From a virus: 25,789 nucleotides of DNA. Both the position numbers and the translations under genes were made by a program. A model generated the notes under the pieces. That model was not told the origin of the DNA, ran no database searches, and worked only from the letters and a program-made list of their open reading frames with translations. Each line of letters opens with the position of its first letter. The stretch's first letter is position 1. Of the stretch, positions 1 to 6,963 are shown piece by piece. Location of the stretch: IMG/VR virus record IMGVR_UViG_3300021142_000163, positions 1 through 25,789 of that record; one strand, written 5' to 3'.

Positions 1-44
1 GAGGCTTTTGTTTTATACCCCCCTCTAAAAAGTATTTGAATTGT

Positions 45-52
45 TATAAATA
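45..52 (+). promoter_or_regulatory. T4-type late promoter for the tail tube gene
   Basis: The octamer TATAAATA is an exact match to the T4 late promoter consensus. It lies 19 bases before the ATG at 72, and a Shine-Dalgarno AGGAG at 61-65 sits between them, so transcription starting near base 58 would give a short conventional leader. Bases 1-44 hold the end of whatever lies upstream. Frame 1 is open to a TGA at 37-39 and could be the tail of an upstream gene, but there is too little to identify it. Confidence 0.7.
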
Positions 53-71
53 CTTTTAATAGGAGATACAG

Positions 72-695
72 ATGGCAGTTGCATCATTACTCAACATGAC
101 GGTTCCTGTTGCTAGTAATAGTGACCAAAGTGCAAGCAATCAAGGCTTATTAATGCCTTTGCTAAAATACCGCTTTAGAGTTACATTCTTAAATTTCGGA
201 ACTAGTACAGACACAACCGAATTAACCAAACAGGTTATGAACTTTACTCGCCCTAACGTGAACTTTAATCAGATTGAAATTCCAATCTATAATAGCAGAA
301 TGTACCTACAGGGCAAACCTGAATGGCAAACTGTTACTTGTGAACTTCGTGATGATGCACAGGGTAGCATTCGCCTTCTTATTGGTGAACAGATTCAAAA
401 GCAATTTGACTTTGCTGAACAAGCAAGCGCAGTTAGTGGCATTGATTATAAGTTCGTTACACAGTTTGAAGCACTTGACGGCGGCAATGGCGCTAACGGT
501 CCAACTACTCTTGAAACTTGGCAGCTATATGGTTGCTTCCTACAAGAAGTAAACTATAACAACTTTGATTATAGCAGCAATGATCCAGCAACTATTAGCT
601 TAACTATTCGTTATGACAATGCTCTTGAAGTTCCAAATAGCGGCGGTGTTGGTGTATCTGTTACAAGAACACATGGAGCCTCTGTAACTGGCTAA
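72..695 (+). CDS. gp19: Tail tube protein (gp19-like)
   Basis: This is the major tail tube subunit, which stacks as hexameric rings inside the contractile sheath to form the channel for DNA ejection. The protein has 207 residues, somewhat longer than T4 gp19 (163). It has the typical tube-fold pattern: a KYRFRVTF strand near residue 32, a central ELRDD segment, and a C-terminal region with WQLYGCFLQEVNY followed by ISLTIRYDNALEV. The start at 72 has a good AGGAG eight bases upstream and follows a TATAAATA late promoter. The next gene, also tube-like, begins 11 bases downstream. The assignment rests on recognised family sequence patterns and on the surrounding structural genes. Confidence 0.85.
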   Translation: MAVASLLNMTVPVASNSDQSASNQGLLMPLLKYRFRVTFLNFGTSTDTTELTKQVMNFTRPNVNFNQIEIPIYNSRMYLQGKPEWQTVTCELRDDAQGSIRLLIGEQIQKQFDFAEQASAVSGIDYKFVTQFEALDGGNGANGPTTLETWQLYGCFLQEVNYNNFDYSSNDPATISLTIRYDNALEVPNSGGVGVSVTRTHGASVTG

Positions 696-706
696 AGGAT
701 TAAACT

Positions 707-2221
707 ATGGCTAGTTCTTGGGGTTTTCTAAACAGTTTAGCAAATCAACTAACTGGTGGCGGCGGAGTTCATGATTATGGACACGCCGCTCAAGTTTTTA
801 GAACAAGTGGATTTGCGCGAAGCCCAAAATATAAATTCTTATATTATGTAAATTTTGTTATTAGCACCAACATTCCTACAAATGTAGATACAAATGAAAT
901 AGGTGTATTAGTTAAAAGCATAGAATTGCCAAAATTTACAATTGATGTAAAAGATTTAAATCAATATAATCGTCATACTTATATTCAAGACCGCATCAAG
1001 TATGAACCCGTAAGTATTAAATTCCATGATGATAATAATAATGCGCTCCGCCAACTTTGGGCAGATTATTACAATTATTATTATGCTGACGGAACATATA
1101 GTTTTAATGACTATAATAATGATACTCGTTATAAATCTGGTAGCAGTTATACAAGTGCTTGGGGTTTAGATAATGGCAGTACCGTTCCGTTTTTTAGTTC
1201 CATAGAAATATACAGCATGTATGGCGGCCAGAGTAATAAAATTACTCTTATGAATCCTGTTATCACAAGTTTCTCACATGATACTCATGAATATAGTGAG
1301 GGACAAGGTGTAATGGAAGCAAATATGCAAGTTCGTTATAATGGAGTAACTTATGAAGATGGGTTTGTTAGTGGCATACCTGGATTCAGTGAGTCTGCTT
1401 ATTATGACAATACTCCAAGTTCATTAAGTGGTGCATTGGTTGGTGGAAACTATTATATTAATCCTATAACAGGACAATTACAGTCACAAAGTGATAGCTT
1501 TGCTAATCGTAATGCATATAATAATCAACAACAAGGTTCATATGGCTTTGCAGATCAAACTGATGCTTATGATCCTTCAAGTAATCAAGGGTTAAGTCAA
1601 GCTGAAATTGATAATATTGTTGCAAACAATGGTTCAACTAATAATGGTTCTGATACTTCATTTCCTGTTGCCGATACAAATACACAAACTATTGCAACAT
1701 CAGTGCCGCTGCCACCAGTAAGACCATCTTTGCTTGATAATACTACAAATCCAGATAGCACATCTAGTAACATAACACTAAGTCCATATAACGATGGTAG
1801 TTGGCAACGCACTTTATGGAATCAAGGTTATAGCGCAGATCAAATTAATAGTGCTGCTGATTTCGTTAATACAGTTCCAACTACTACAGTTGCAAGTTAT
1901 GGTGGATTTAGTAATACGGTAAGTTCACAGGCACTTATCGCACAACAATACATTGATAATCCAGCTAGTGTTAATAATATTGGAACAGTCAACTATGGTC
2001 AACCAACAAGCGTTCCAAGCAGTTTAACTTTTGGTAATCCTACTACACCTCCAAGTGCACAGTATAATAGTAATACTTGGCAAGCAACTTTGTTGTCTCA
2101 GGGATATAGTCAAAGTGATATATCAATTGCTGAATCTCATTTTGCAACATTGAATGTTCCTAGCGGAACTAATCTGGTTCCTATTGCACAGAGTTATATT
2201 CAATATAGCGCCAATAAGTAA
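707..2221 (+). CDS. Large tail-tube-like structural protein with C-terminal repeats
   Basis: The protein has 504 residues. Its first 220 or so resemble a tube or baseplate-tube fold: KYKFLYYVNFVIS near residue 42, a VLVKSIELPKFTIDVKDLNQYNR segment, and a region near residue 200 with QGVMEANMQVRYNGVTYEDG. The rest is low-complexity and rich in Ser, Asn, Thr and Gln. It contains two imperfect copies of a module with the pattern W(Q)xTLxxQGYSxxxI, at about residues 365-395 and 457-485. The start follows an AAAGGA Shine-Dalgarno. It is probably a virion protein of the tail or baseplate, perhaps a tube initiator or cap comparable to T4 gp54 or gp48, but I cannot say which. The long C-terminal extension could be surface-exposed. 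Confidence 0.6.
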   Translation: MASSWGFLNSLANQLTGGGGVHDYGHAAQVFRTSGFARSPKYKFLYYVNFVISTNIPTNVDTNEIGVLVKSIELPKFTIDVKDLNQYNRHTYIQDRIKYEPVSIKFHDDNNNALRQLWADYYNYYYADGTYSFNDYNNDTRYKSGSSYTSAWGLDNGSTVPFFSSIEIYSMYGGQSNKITLMNPVITSFSHDTHEYSEGQGVMEANMQVRYNGVTYEDGFVSGIPGFSESAYYDNTPSSLSGALVGGNYYINPITGQLQSQSDSFANRNAYNNQQQGSYGFADQTDAYDPSSNQGLSQAEIDNIVANNGSTNNGSDTSFPVADTNTQTIATSVPLPPVRPSLLDNTTNPDSTSSNITLSPYNDGSWQRTLWNQGYSADQINSAADFVNTVPTTTVASYGGFSNTVSSQALIAQQYIDNPASVNNIGTVNYGQPTSVPSSLTFGNPTTPPSAQYNSNTWQATLLSQGYSQSDISIAESHFATLNVPSGTNLVPIAQSYIQYSANK

Positions 2222-2224
2222 ATA
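2219..2224 (+). promoter_or_regulatory. TAAATA late-promoter-like element, 5 bases before ATG
   Basis: TAAATA overlaps the stop codon of the preceding gene and is followed by CTAAT and the ATG at 2230. No Shine-Dalgarno is visible. If it works as a T4-type late promoter (octamer spanning -13 to -6), transcription would start on the A of the start codon. Confidence 0.45.
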
Positions 2225-2229
2225 CTAAT

Positions 2230-2586
2230 ATGGCAAATGTTCCAAGCGGTCAAACAACTAATACCCAAGTATTTTTTAATGGTTATTTTAGCCAACCTAT
2301 ACAGATAAGTGATGCTGTTTGGGGACAGGTATATGGTTATTTTTTAACACTTACAAATAGCAGCGAAGCGGCATCTGCACTGGCCCAAGCTGTAATTACT
2401 TTAACTTATAACAATAATCTTAATCCACTTGATCTTATACAACAATTTCAAGCTAATCCACAAAGCAATAATACTAAAACATTATTAATTAGTTTTTTTA
2501 ATAGTGTAAAAGGTTCAACCAGTAAAATTGGTTATAAAAATAATAATAGTACAGCACCGAGTGTCGCAAGAAATATTTTAGTATGA
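2230..2586 (+). CDS. Small conserved structural-cluster protein, function unknown
   Basis: The protein has 118 residues. A central helical-looking part contains VWGQVYGYFLTLTNSSEAAS followed by ALAQAVITLTYNNNLNPLDLIQ, and the C-terminal tail is polar and Asn-rich. From memory, a similar small protein recurs in the tail and head gene block of marine T4-like phages, so it is likely a virion or assembly protein. No function can be assigned. The start has no Shine-Dalgarno but a TAAATA element ends six bases before the ATG. The stop overlaps the next start (ATGA at 2583-2586), so the two genes are probably translationally coupled. Confidence 0.6.
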   Translation: MANVPSGQTTNTQVFFNGYFSQPIQISDAVWGQVYGYFLTLTNSSEAASALAQAVITLTYNNNLNPLDLIQQFQANPQSNNTKTLLISFFNSVKGSTSKIGYKNNNSTAPSVARNILV

Positions 2587-3026
2587 GTTTAAAATATAGT
2601 CAGGGTATTTTTACACCTAAAAATTCAGAAAAATATATTGGCAAAGGCAGTATTCGTTATCGCAGCAGTTGGGAACTCAAGTTTATGAATTTCCTTGACG
2701 AACATCCAAGTGTAAAACAATGGGCAAGTGAAAGCATATCTATTCAATATGTAAATCCAGTTGTTAATAAGACAAAAAGTTATGTTCCAGATTTTTTTAT
2801 AATTTATGAAGATGTTAATGGAAATCGCAAAGGCGAGTTGGTAGAGATTAAACCACACAAAGAAACAACATTAGAAGCTGCTGGTCGTAGTCAAAAAAAT
2901 CAAATTCAAGCTGTTGTAAACCAAGCTAAATGGAAAGCAGCAAAAGAATTTTGTGATCGCAACGGAATTAGTTTCCGTGTAGTTACAGAGCATGATATGT
3001 TTTCTAATACCAAGAAAAAGAGATAA
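2583..3026 (+). CDS. gp4: Head completion protein (gp4-like, TnsA-type nuclease fold)
   Basis: The protein has 147 residues, matching T4 gp4 (about 150), which is needed to finish filled heads before tail joining. It has the features of that family and of the TnsA N-terminal nuclease fold: RYRSSWELKFMNFLDEHPSV near residue 26, SYVPDFFIIY near residue 62, and a strand with ELVEIKP near residue 82. The Glu, Asp and E-x-K residues are laid out as in PD-(D/E)xK nucleases. A conserved VNQAKWKAAKEFC segment follows near residue 110, and then a basic tail. It overlaps the upstream gene by four bases. Whether it cuts DNA is not established by the sequence. Confidence 0.75.
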   Translation: MSLKYSQGIFTPKNSEKYIGKGSIRYRSSWELKFMNFLDEHPSVKQWASESISIQYVNPVVNKTKSYVPDFFIIYEDVNGNRKGELVEIKPHKETTLEAAGRSQKNQIQAVVNQAKWKAAKEFCDRNGISFRVVTEHDMFSNTKKKR

Positions 3027-3029
3027 ATT
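3022..3029 (+). promoter_or_regulatory. TAAATT late-promoter-like element, 5 bases before ATG
   Basis: GATAAATT overlaps the gp4 stop codon and is followed by ACTAT and the ATG at 3035. It is one base off the TAAATA pattern but has the same fixed spacing as the other elements. The start lacks a Shine-Dalgarno. Confidence 0.35.
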
Positions 3030-3034
3030 ACTAT

Positions 3035-3457
3035 ATGACACAAAAACTTGCAGAATTATTTGATTTACCGCCAGCTAGCAAAGAAATGGTAGAAGCACTT
3101 GATAATGCTAATCAGCTTGAAGCAAGCTTACCCGAAGCACCAGAAGATGCTATGGACAAAGAACTTGATGAATTAACTGAAAAAGCAGTTGAGAGTTTTG
3201 AAAATTTACAGAGTCTTGGTATGAATGTAGAGGCTAGATTTTCAGCACCTATCTTTGAAGCAAGTGCTAAGATGTTAGCAACGGCAGTTACTGCAAAACT
3301 AGGTAAAGTGCAAAAGAAACTTAAACAAACCGAACTTGCAATGAGAGCGCAGAAACTTCAACATGATATGAATAAAGACAAGGGCGAAGAAACAGAAACT
3401 ATTAGTGCCACTGTTTTTGACCGAAACGAGTTACTTCGTACAATAAGAAAAAACTAA
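3035..3457 (+). CDS. gp16: Probable small terminase subunit (gp16-like)
   Basis: The protein has 140 residues. It has an acidic N-terminal part, a long helical and probably coiled-coil centre (FEASAKMLATAVTAKLGKVQ at about 75-95, then KKLKQTELAMRAQKLQHDM), and a C-terminal tail with ATVFDRNELLRTI. This matches, from memory, the layout of gp16 in marine T4-like phages, where a two-helix coiled coil is followed by a tail with an xVFxGSxxEL-like motif. Small terminases form rings that recognise DNA and stimulate the gp17 motor. The stop codon TAA at 3455-3457 is also the beginning of the shared leader of the homing endonuclease that follows, so that element appears inserted right at the end of this gene. 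A scaffold or other coiled-coil protein is the main alternative. Confidence 0.6.
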   Translation: MTQKLAELFDLPPASKEMVEALDNANQLEASLPEAPEDAMDKELDELTEKAVESFENLQSLGMNVEARFSAPIFEASAKMLATAVTAKLGKVQKKLKQTELAMRAQKLQHDMNKDKGEETETISATVFDRNELLRTIRKN

Positions 3458-3518
3458 ATAATAGTGTAGGTCGCGGACGGGAATCCCACCTACTCTATCG
3501 CCTGGGAGGGCAACAGTA
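3455..3518 (+). promoter_or_regulatory. Conserved structured leader of GIY-YIG endonuclease (copy 1)
   Basis: This leader is almost identical to the one in front of the second GIY-YIG gene (complement of 23391-23453): 59 of 62 bases match from TAAATA to CAACAG. It starts with a TAAATA late-type motif (3455-3460). Next comes an inverted repeat, ATAG-T-GTAGGT (3461-3471) against ACCTAC-T-CTAT (3488-3498), with a single T·T mismatch. A strong Shine-Dalgarno, GGAGGG (3505-3510), ends eight bases before the ATG. A late start six bases after the motif would fall on G3466, the first base of the GTAGGT arm. The segment TCCC at 3484-3487 could instead pair with GGGA at 3504-3507 in the ribosome-binding site. 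Confidence 0.7.
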
Positions 3519-4121
3519 ATGATATTTAATTATAATAATCCACCAAGTGGATACTATGTATATGCTTATATAAAAAAGTCCGATTTAACGCCATATTATA
3601 TTGGTAAGGGTAAAGATAAAAGAGCATATAAGGTACATAATGGCATATCTGTCCCCAAAGATCAAACTAAAATTGTTATACTTGAACATAATTTAACTGA
3701 AATTGGTGCATTGGCAATTGAACGGCGATTAATTGCTTGGTATGGCCGCAAAGATAATGGAACAGGAATACTTTTAAATAAAACAAATGGTGGCGAAGGC
3801 ATTAGCGGTGGTGTTTTTAATATTGGAAGAAAGCACTCCGAAGAAGCACGACAAAAAATGAGTCAAGCAAAAAAAGGAAAACCATCTTGGCATAAAGGAA
3901 GAAAAAAATCACCCGAATTTTGTGAAAAATTAAGAAAAGCAAATTTAGGAAAAATTTATTCTTCCGAAACTCTTAAAAAATTATCTGATGCAAAACAAGG
4001 TGAAAAAAATAATAGATATGGAATTAAGCAATCTGCTGAAACAATCGCTAAAAGAGTTGCAACGAGAAAATTAAATGCAATCCTCAAAAGTGATTTAATA
4101 AAAACAATTCAAAAACAATAA
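3519..4121 (+). CDS. GIY-YIG homing endonuclease with NUMOD3 repeats
   Basis: This is a free-standing homing endonuclease of the Seg type, 200 residues long. The N-terminal nuclease domain has [20 protein letters not shown] (residues 13-32, the GIY-YIG core), R35, the IERRLIAWYGRKDNGTG segment with the likely catalytic Glu at 68, and a conserved Asn and GGEG around 88-94. The rest consists of repeated NUMOD3-like DNA-binding modules such as KHSEEARQKMSQAKKGKPSW. It lies between the probable small terminase and the next late gene, and it is more AT- and Lys-rich than its neighbours, consistent with mobile DNA. Its leader is shared with the antisense endonuclease at 22839-23390, and the first 100 residues of the two proteins are clearly homologous. 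Confidence 0.9.
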   Translation: MIFNYNNPPSGYYVYAYIKKSDLTPYYIGKGKDKRAYKVHNGISVPKDQTKIVILEHNLTEIGALAIERRLIAWYGRKDNGTGILLNKTNGGEGISGGVFNIGRKHSEEARQKMSQAKKGKPSWHKGRKKSPEFCEKLRKANLGKIYSSETLKKLSDAKQGEKNNRYGIKQSAETIAKRVATRKLNAILKSDLIKTIQKQ

Positions 4122-4124
4122 ATA
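4117..4124 (+). promoter_or_regulatory. Possible late promoter AATAAATA
   Basis: AATAAATA overlaps the stop codon of the homing endonuclease. The next ATG is at 4143, preceded by AAAGG at 4128-4132. A start six bases after the motif (about 4130) would cut into that Shine-Dalgarno, so the role is uncertain. Confidence 0.3.
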
Positions 4125-4142
4125 TCTAAAAGGTATTCAGTA

Positions 4143-4709
4143 ATGAAAAGCTATGTTCAGTATTTGACAGATAACGAAAAGAAATATGGCTTCCGTGCAA
4201 AAATTGCTACGGAAATCACTAAAGAATCTATGAATAAACTTCAAAAAGTATTGGCTCGTTGGAATCTCGAAGCAATCAGTGAACCAAAGAGTTTGCCAGT
4301 AAGTGAAGATCATACAGGGTTTGGTCACCTTAAGGCAACAGAACTTTATATCATTGATATGGTTGTTAATTATCCTTGCACACCAGCAGAAATGCAAGCA
4401 GCGATTCACGAAGCAACACAAATTCCATTCAGTCATATTATGGTAATTACTCCTAACCAAGAAATTTTAGCTGCACCAATTGTAGCAGAAAATCCAGGCA
4501 AGACAATTTTAGATAGTCCATATCCTGAACAAAAGGCACCTCAATTACTTGCAGACCTTGCCAATGCTCTTAAAGTAAAAACAATTGAACATCCATTTGC
4601 AGTAAAACCAACAAAGGGTCAAACTACAAATGAACTTCCACAAGGCGATACTAGTCCTGTTGGAACACACCGTAATAAACTCCCAGCACGTGGAACAACA
4701 GGAAGATAA
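4143..4709 (+). CDS. Conserved T4-like phage protein, function unknown
   Basis: The protein has 188 residues. The N-terminal two thirds look like a folded alpha/beta domain: KKYGFRAKIATEITKESMNK near residue 13, then ELYIIDMVVNYPCTPAEMQA near residue 67, then HIMVITPNQEI near residue 97. The C-terminal 50 residues are Pro-, Thr- and Gly-rich and probably disordered. I recall similar proteins in the packaging and structural block of other T4-like phages but know of no assigned function. The gene has an AAAGG ribosome-binding site and is separated from the next gene by two bases, so it is probably co-translated with it. Confidence 0.5.
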   Translation: MKSYVQYLTDNEKKYGFRAKIATEITKESMNKLQKVLARWNLEAISEPKSLPVSEDHTGFGHLKATELYIIDMVVNYPCTPAEMQAAIHEATQIPFSHIMVITPNQEILAAPIVAENPGKTILDSPYPEQKAPQLLADLANALKVKTIEHPFAVKPTKGQTTNELPQGDTSPVGTHRNKLPARGTTGR

Positions 4710-4711
4710 CT

Positions 4712-5425
4712 ATGCAAATGATTGATGTATTAGCAAAGCTAAAAGAAATTGAAACCCGCAGCCCAGAAGAACTTGGTCGTGCAATTGCCAGTGTTGCAAA
4801 GTTAAATGACATTGCACCAGTAACAGCAAAAGTTGCAGAATCAAAACCAACTACCATGCCAGAAACTAGCAATGGTTCATATATGGTTGATGTTCTTGCA
4901 AAGTTAAAGGAAATTAGTGATCGCAGTCCTGAAATTGCTCATGCAATTGATAATGCTACTAAAATGGGAAATCCTGTTGCAGAAGCTATTGAAATTAAAA
5001 CTAGTGGTGAAGACGCCATCCTAGCACAGATTCTTAAACTTGCTGGCATGGTTGGTGGAGTTAATTCACCTGATATGGCTGCTGCTCAAGGCGATGTTCC
5101 TAACAGCATGGCACCTGGTCTAGGCGGTGGTATGCCAGAGATTCCTCACGACCATGCGATGACTCCAAGTGAACCATCAGCATTTCCAAGTGTAGGTGCT
5201 AATCTACCAAGTATGAGCGGTGGACCTGATATGGAAGTTACTATGGATGATGCACCAATGGGCGGTGACTCAGATGAGCGTCCTTATAACAACAGCCCGC
5301 ATGAAATTTATAAAAGCCCACGTGCCGCAGTTCCAAGTGGTAATGATCTTGCTAGACCAAAACTAACAGCACCAAAAGTTGCTGGTGGTGATAATCCAAC
5401 ACATGTAGCAGTAAGTTTTGATTAA
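4712..5425 (+). CDS. Unknown protein with duplicated N-terminal helix
   Basis: The protein has 237 residues. It opens with an internal duplication: MIDVLAKLKEIETRSPEE near residue 3 and MVDVLAKLKEISDRSPEI near residue 58, each followed by an Ala-rich helix. The centre and C-terminus are rich in Pro, Gly, Met, Asp and Ser and look disordered. There is no catalytic motif. A good AGGAAG Shine-Dalgarno precedes the ATG. Its place between conserved late genes suggests a scaffold-like or internal virion component, but this is inferred from position only. Confidence 0.5.
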   Translation: MQMIDVLAKLKEIETRSPEELGRAIASVAKLNDIAPVTAKVAESKPTTMPETSNGSYMVDVLAKLKEISDRSPEIAHAIDNATKMGNPVAEAIEIKTSGEDAILAQILKLAGMVGGVNSPDMAAAQGDVPNSMAPGLGGGMPEIPHDHAMTPSEPSAFPSVGANLPSMSGGPDMEVTMDDAPMGGDSDERPYNNSPHEIYKSPRAAVPSGNDLARPKLTAPKVAGGDNPTHVAVSFD

Positions 5426-5434
5426 GGATTGACA

Positions 5435-6025
5435 ATGAATTTTCATGATTATCTAGCATCGGTAGAAAGAGCAAACAACGCACCAGTAAGCGGTGATATT
5501 GTTAATATTGAAATTGACAGCTTAAAAAGTGTTCAGGCAACTGTTGTCGAGCACACTAATAAGAGTATTACCGTTGCACTAGATAATAAAGCATGGAACA
5601 TGCTTGATCGTCACAATCTTTTAAGTGAAGGCGCAGCACAACAAATGGCTGAGTTTGTTCTTACATTTGAGCGTGAAGGTCAAAAAGTTCAAAAGAAATT
5701 CTTGCATCAACCTCCAATGGAAGCTGCTGGCATTACTCCAGATTTTGTTCGTAACATTGCACCAGCAAACAAAATAAGTGAAACAATGAAAGAACAAGGC
5801 TACAAATTACGCCATGCTAGCGCAAGCCTTATTGAAACAGACCAACTTCCAGAAAGTGAAGTAACTGTTATTGCTCGTAATCCAAGTGCAACTGAGGCAC
5901 GTGTTACTTTTGAATGTGTATTTAAAAAAGCAGATTCAAATCGCAGCCGTTTATTTCTTGAAGGAATTGATTGCAGTCAGAAAAGTGACACTGCCAATTA
6001 TTGGATTCTTCCTGTAAAGAAGTAA
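5435..6025 (+). CDS. Unknown late-cluster protein
   Basis: The protein has 196 residues from the ATG at 5435. That start is preferred because AAGGA (5424-5428) lies six bases upstream; the frame extends only two codons further to a TTG. The first half has alternating strands (SGDIVNIEIDSLKSVQATVV near residue 19, then SITVALDNKAWNML), and the last third is again strand-rich (SEVTVIARNPSATEARVTFE near residue 140). The pattern suggests a beta-rich fold. I do not recognise the family. It is the last gene before the three paralogues with capsid-targeting-like ends. Confidence 0.5.
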   Translation: MNFHDYLASVERANNAPVSGDIVNIEIDSLKSVQATVVEHTNKSITVALDNKAWNMLDRHNLLSEGAAQQMAEFVLTFEREGQKVQKKFLHQPPMEAAGITPDFVRNIAPANKISETMKEQGYKLRHASASLIETDQLPESEVTVIARNPSATEARVTFECVFKKADSNRSRLFLEGIDCSQKSDTANYWILPVKK

Positions 6026-6032
6026 TATTTCT

Positions 6033-6040
6033 CATAAATA
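6033..6040 (+). promoter_or_regulatory. CATAAATA late-promoter element, 5 bases before ATG
   Basis: CATAAATA is followed by ATCTT and the ATG at 6046, with no Shine-Dalgarno between. An almost identical block (CATAAATAATTCT then ATG) precedes the gene at 10650. The predicted transcript start coincides with the A of the ATG. Confidence 0.6.
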
Positions 6041-6045
6041 ATCTT

Positions 6046-6399
6046 ATGAGAGCATCAGAGTTTGTGTTAGAAGCCAAAGGTAAAACAAATCCAGAACATA
6101 GCGGCACTATGCAACCAAGCATGGTCGTTCATGACATGGACCCTGGCTATGATTATTATCGTTTTATGATTAAGATTGCTGGTTATCCACAAAAAAATGC
6201 GCCACATGATCATGAACATTTTCGTGATCATCCTGTTATGACAGCTTATACACAAGCAGAAGAAGATATGTTAAGTGCCACTGTAAAAGGTATGGGCAAG
6301 AAAGCATCTTGGATTACAACTGAAAATGGAAAAGAACCATCTTCTAATAATAAAAAAAGCCCCGTTCCATTTAACAGCGGTGCAAGGAAGAAAAAATGA
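6046..6399 (+). CDS. Putative internal head protein paralogue 1 (MRASEF family)
   Basis: The protein has 117 residues. The start at ATG 6046 is chosen because it gives the N-terminus MRASEFVLEA, shared with the next two paralogues, and because CATAAATA ends six bases before it. The frame is open to a TTG at 6001, but those codons lie within the preceding gene. M-x-x-x-EF-(I/V)-x-E-A closely resembles the capsid-targeting peptide of T4 internal proteins (recalled as MKTYQEFIAEA), which the gp21 protease removes after the Glu. The body shares YYRFMIKIAGYP and a Tyr-Thr-x-AEE block with its paralogues, and a tail SPVPFNSGARKKK that is strongly basic. I infer that it is packaged in the head; its function after that is unknown. 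Confidence 0.55.
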   Translation: MRASEFVLEAKGKTNPEHSGTMQPSMVVHDMDPGYDYYRFMIKIAGYPQKNAPHDHEHFRDHPVMTAYTQAEEDMLSATVKGMGKKASWITTENGKEPSSNNKKSPVPFNSGARKKK

Positions 6400-6773
6400 G
6401 AGCAAGCGAGTTTATTAATGAAGCAGCAGATTATTCTGGTGCCAAGGGAATGAGTCAACAGGCTCTAACTACTATTCCTAATGCTCACATTTATCCTGAA
6501 TTAGATAACAGCAGTGGTTATCTCGCATATCGCTTTGGCGTTGCGTTAGCTGGTATGCCTGATAAAAAAATGGCAAAAGCAAGTCCTACTGGACTTAAAA
6601 TGGTAACCATTAGCTATACACCAGCAGAAGAAGAAATTCTTAATGCAACAGCAGCTTATTTTAATACACCAAAGTTACAATTAACACCAGAAGAAAGCAG
6701 CGAACCAAACTATGTTAATCATGCAAGTCCAGTTCCTCAAAATAGTGGTAAAATGAGAAAGAAGAATGGATAA
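6396..6773 (+). CDS. Putative internal head protein paralogue 2 (MRASEF family)
   Basis: The protein has 125 residues and begins MRASEFINEA, with I-N-E fitting the (I/L)-x-E cleavage rule of the T4 prohead protease. It shares with its paralogues a YRFGVALAGMP segment near residue 48, a YTPAEEEILNATAAYF block near residue 73, and a C-terminal SPVPQNSGKMRKKNG with a basic end. The start overlaps the previous stop as ATGA, indicating translational coupling. The most likely role, inferred from the N-terminus and position, is an internal or ejected head protein. Confidence 0.55.
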   Translation: MRASEFINEAADYSGAKGMSQQALTTIPNAHIYPELDNSSGYLAYRFGVALAGMPDKKMAKASPTGLKMVTISYTPAEEEILNATAAYFNTPKLQLTPEESSEPNYVNHASPVPQNSGKMRKKNG

Positions 6774-6963
6774 TATTACTCAACTCAAAGTTCTTGCTGG
6801 TGTTAAGAAGCATACCTTTACTGAAAATGAAGGTATCAATATTAGTTTGACTGGCACAGAAAAACGAGAATTGGAAAAGAAACATAATATCCAACCTGGC
6901 ACTCAGGAATGGTTTCAGTTATGGTTCAGTCTTCCTTATTTGACAGGAGAAAAACCAGTATGA
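6766..6963 (+). CDS. Small conserved protein, function unknown
   Basis: The protein has 65 residues. It starts MDNITQLKVLAGV and ends with PGTQEWFQLWFSLPYLTGEK, a segment I recall from small proteins of other marine T4-like phages. It is not a paralogue of its neighbours. It overlaps the previous gene by eight bases, and its stop overlaps the next start (ATGA at 6960-6963). The ITQLKVLAGV segment resembles short motifs elsewhere in this window (MEMRRLAGL in the 974-residue protein, ISDIKRLSGI at 13571). Confidence 0.55.
   Translation: MDNITQLKVLAGVKKHTFTENEGINISLTGTEKRELEKKHNIQPGTQEWFQLWFSLPYLTGEKPV

Noticed and set aside
1-44. Rho-independent terminator or end of the sheath gene
   Set aside because: A T-rich run and an open frame to base 39 are visible, but the stem or gene body would lie outside the window.
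5429-5434. TTGACA as a -35 element
   Set aside because: It overlaps the spacer between Shine-Dalgarno and ATG, and no -10 lies 16-18 bases downstream.
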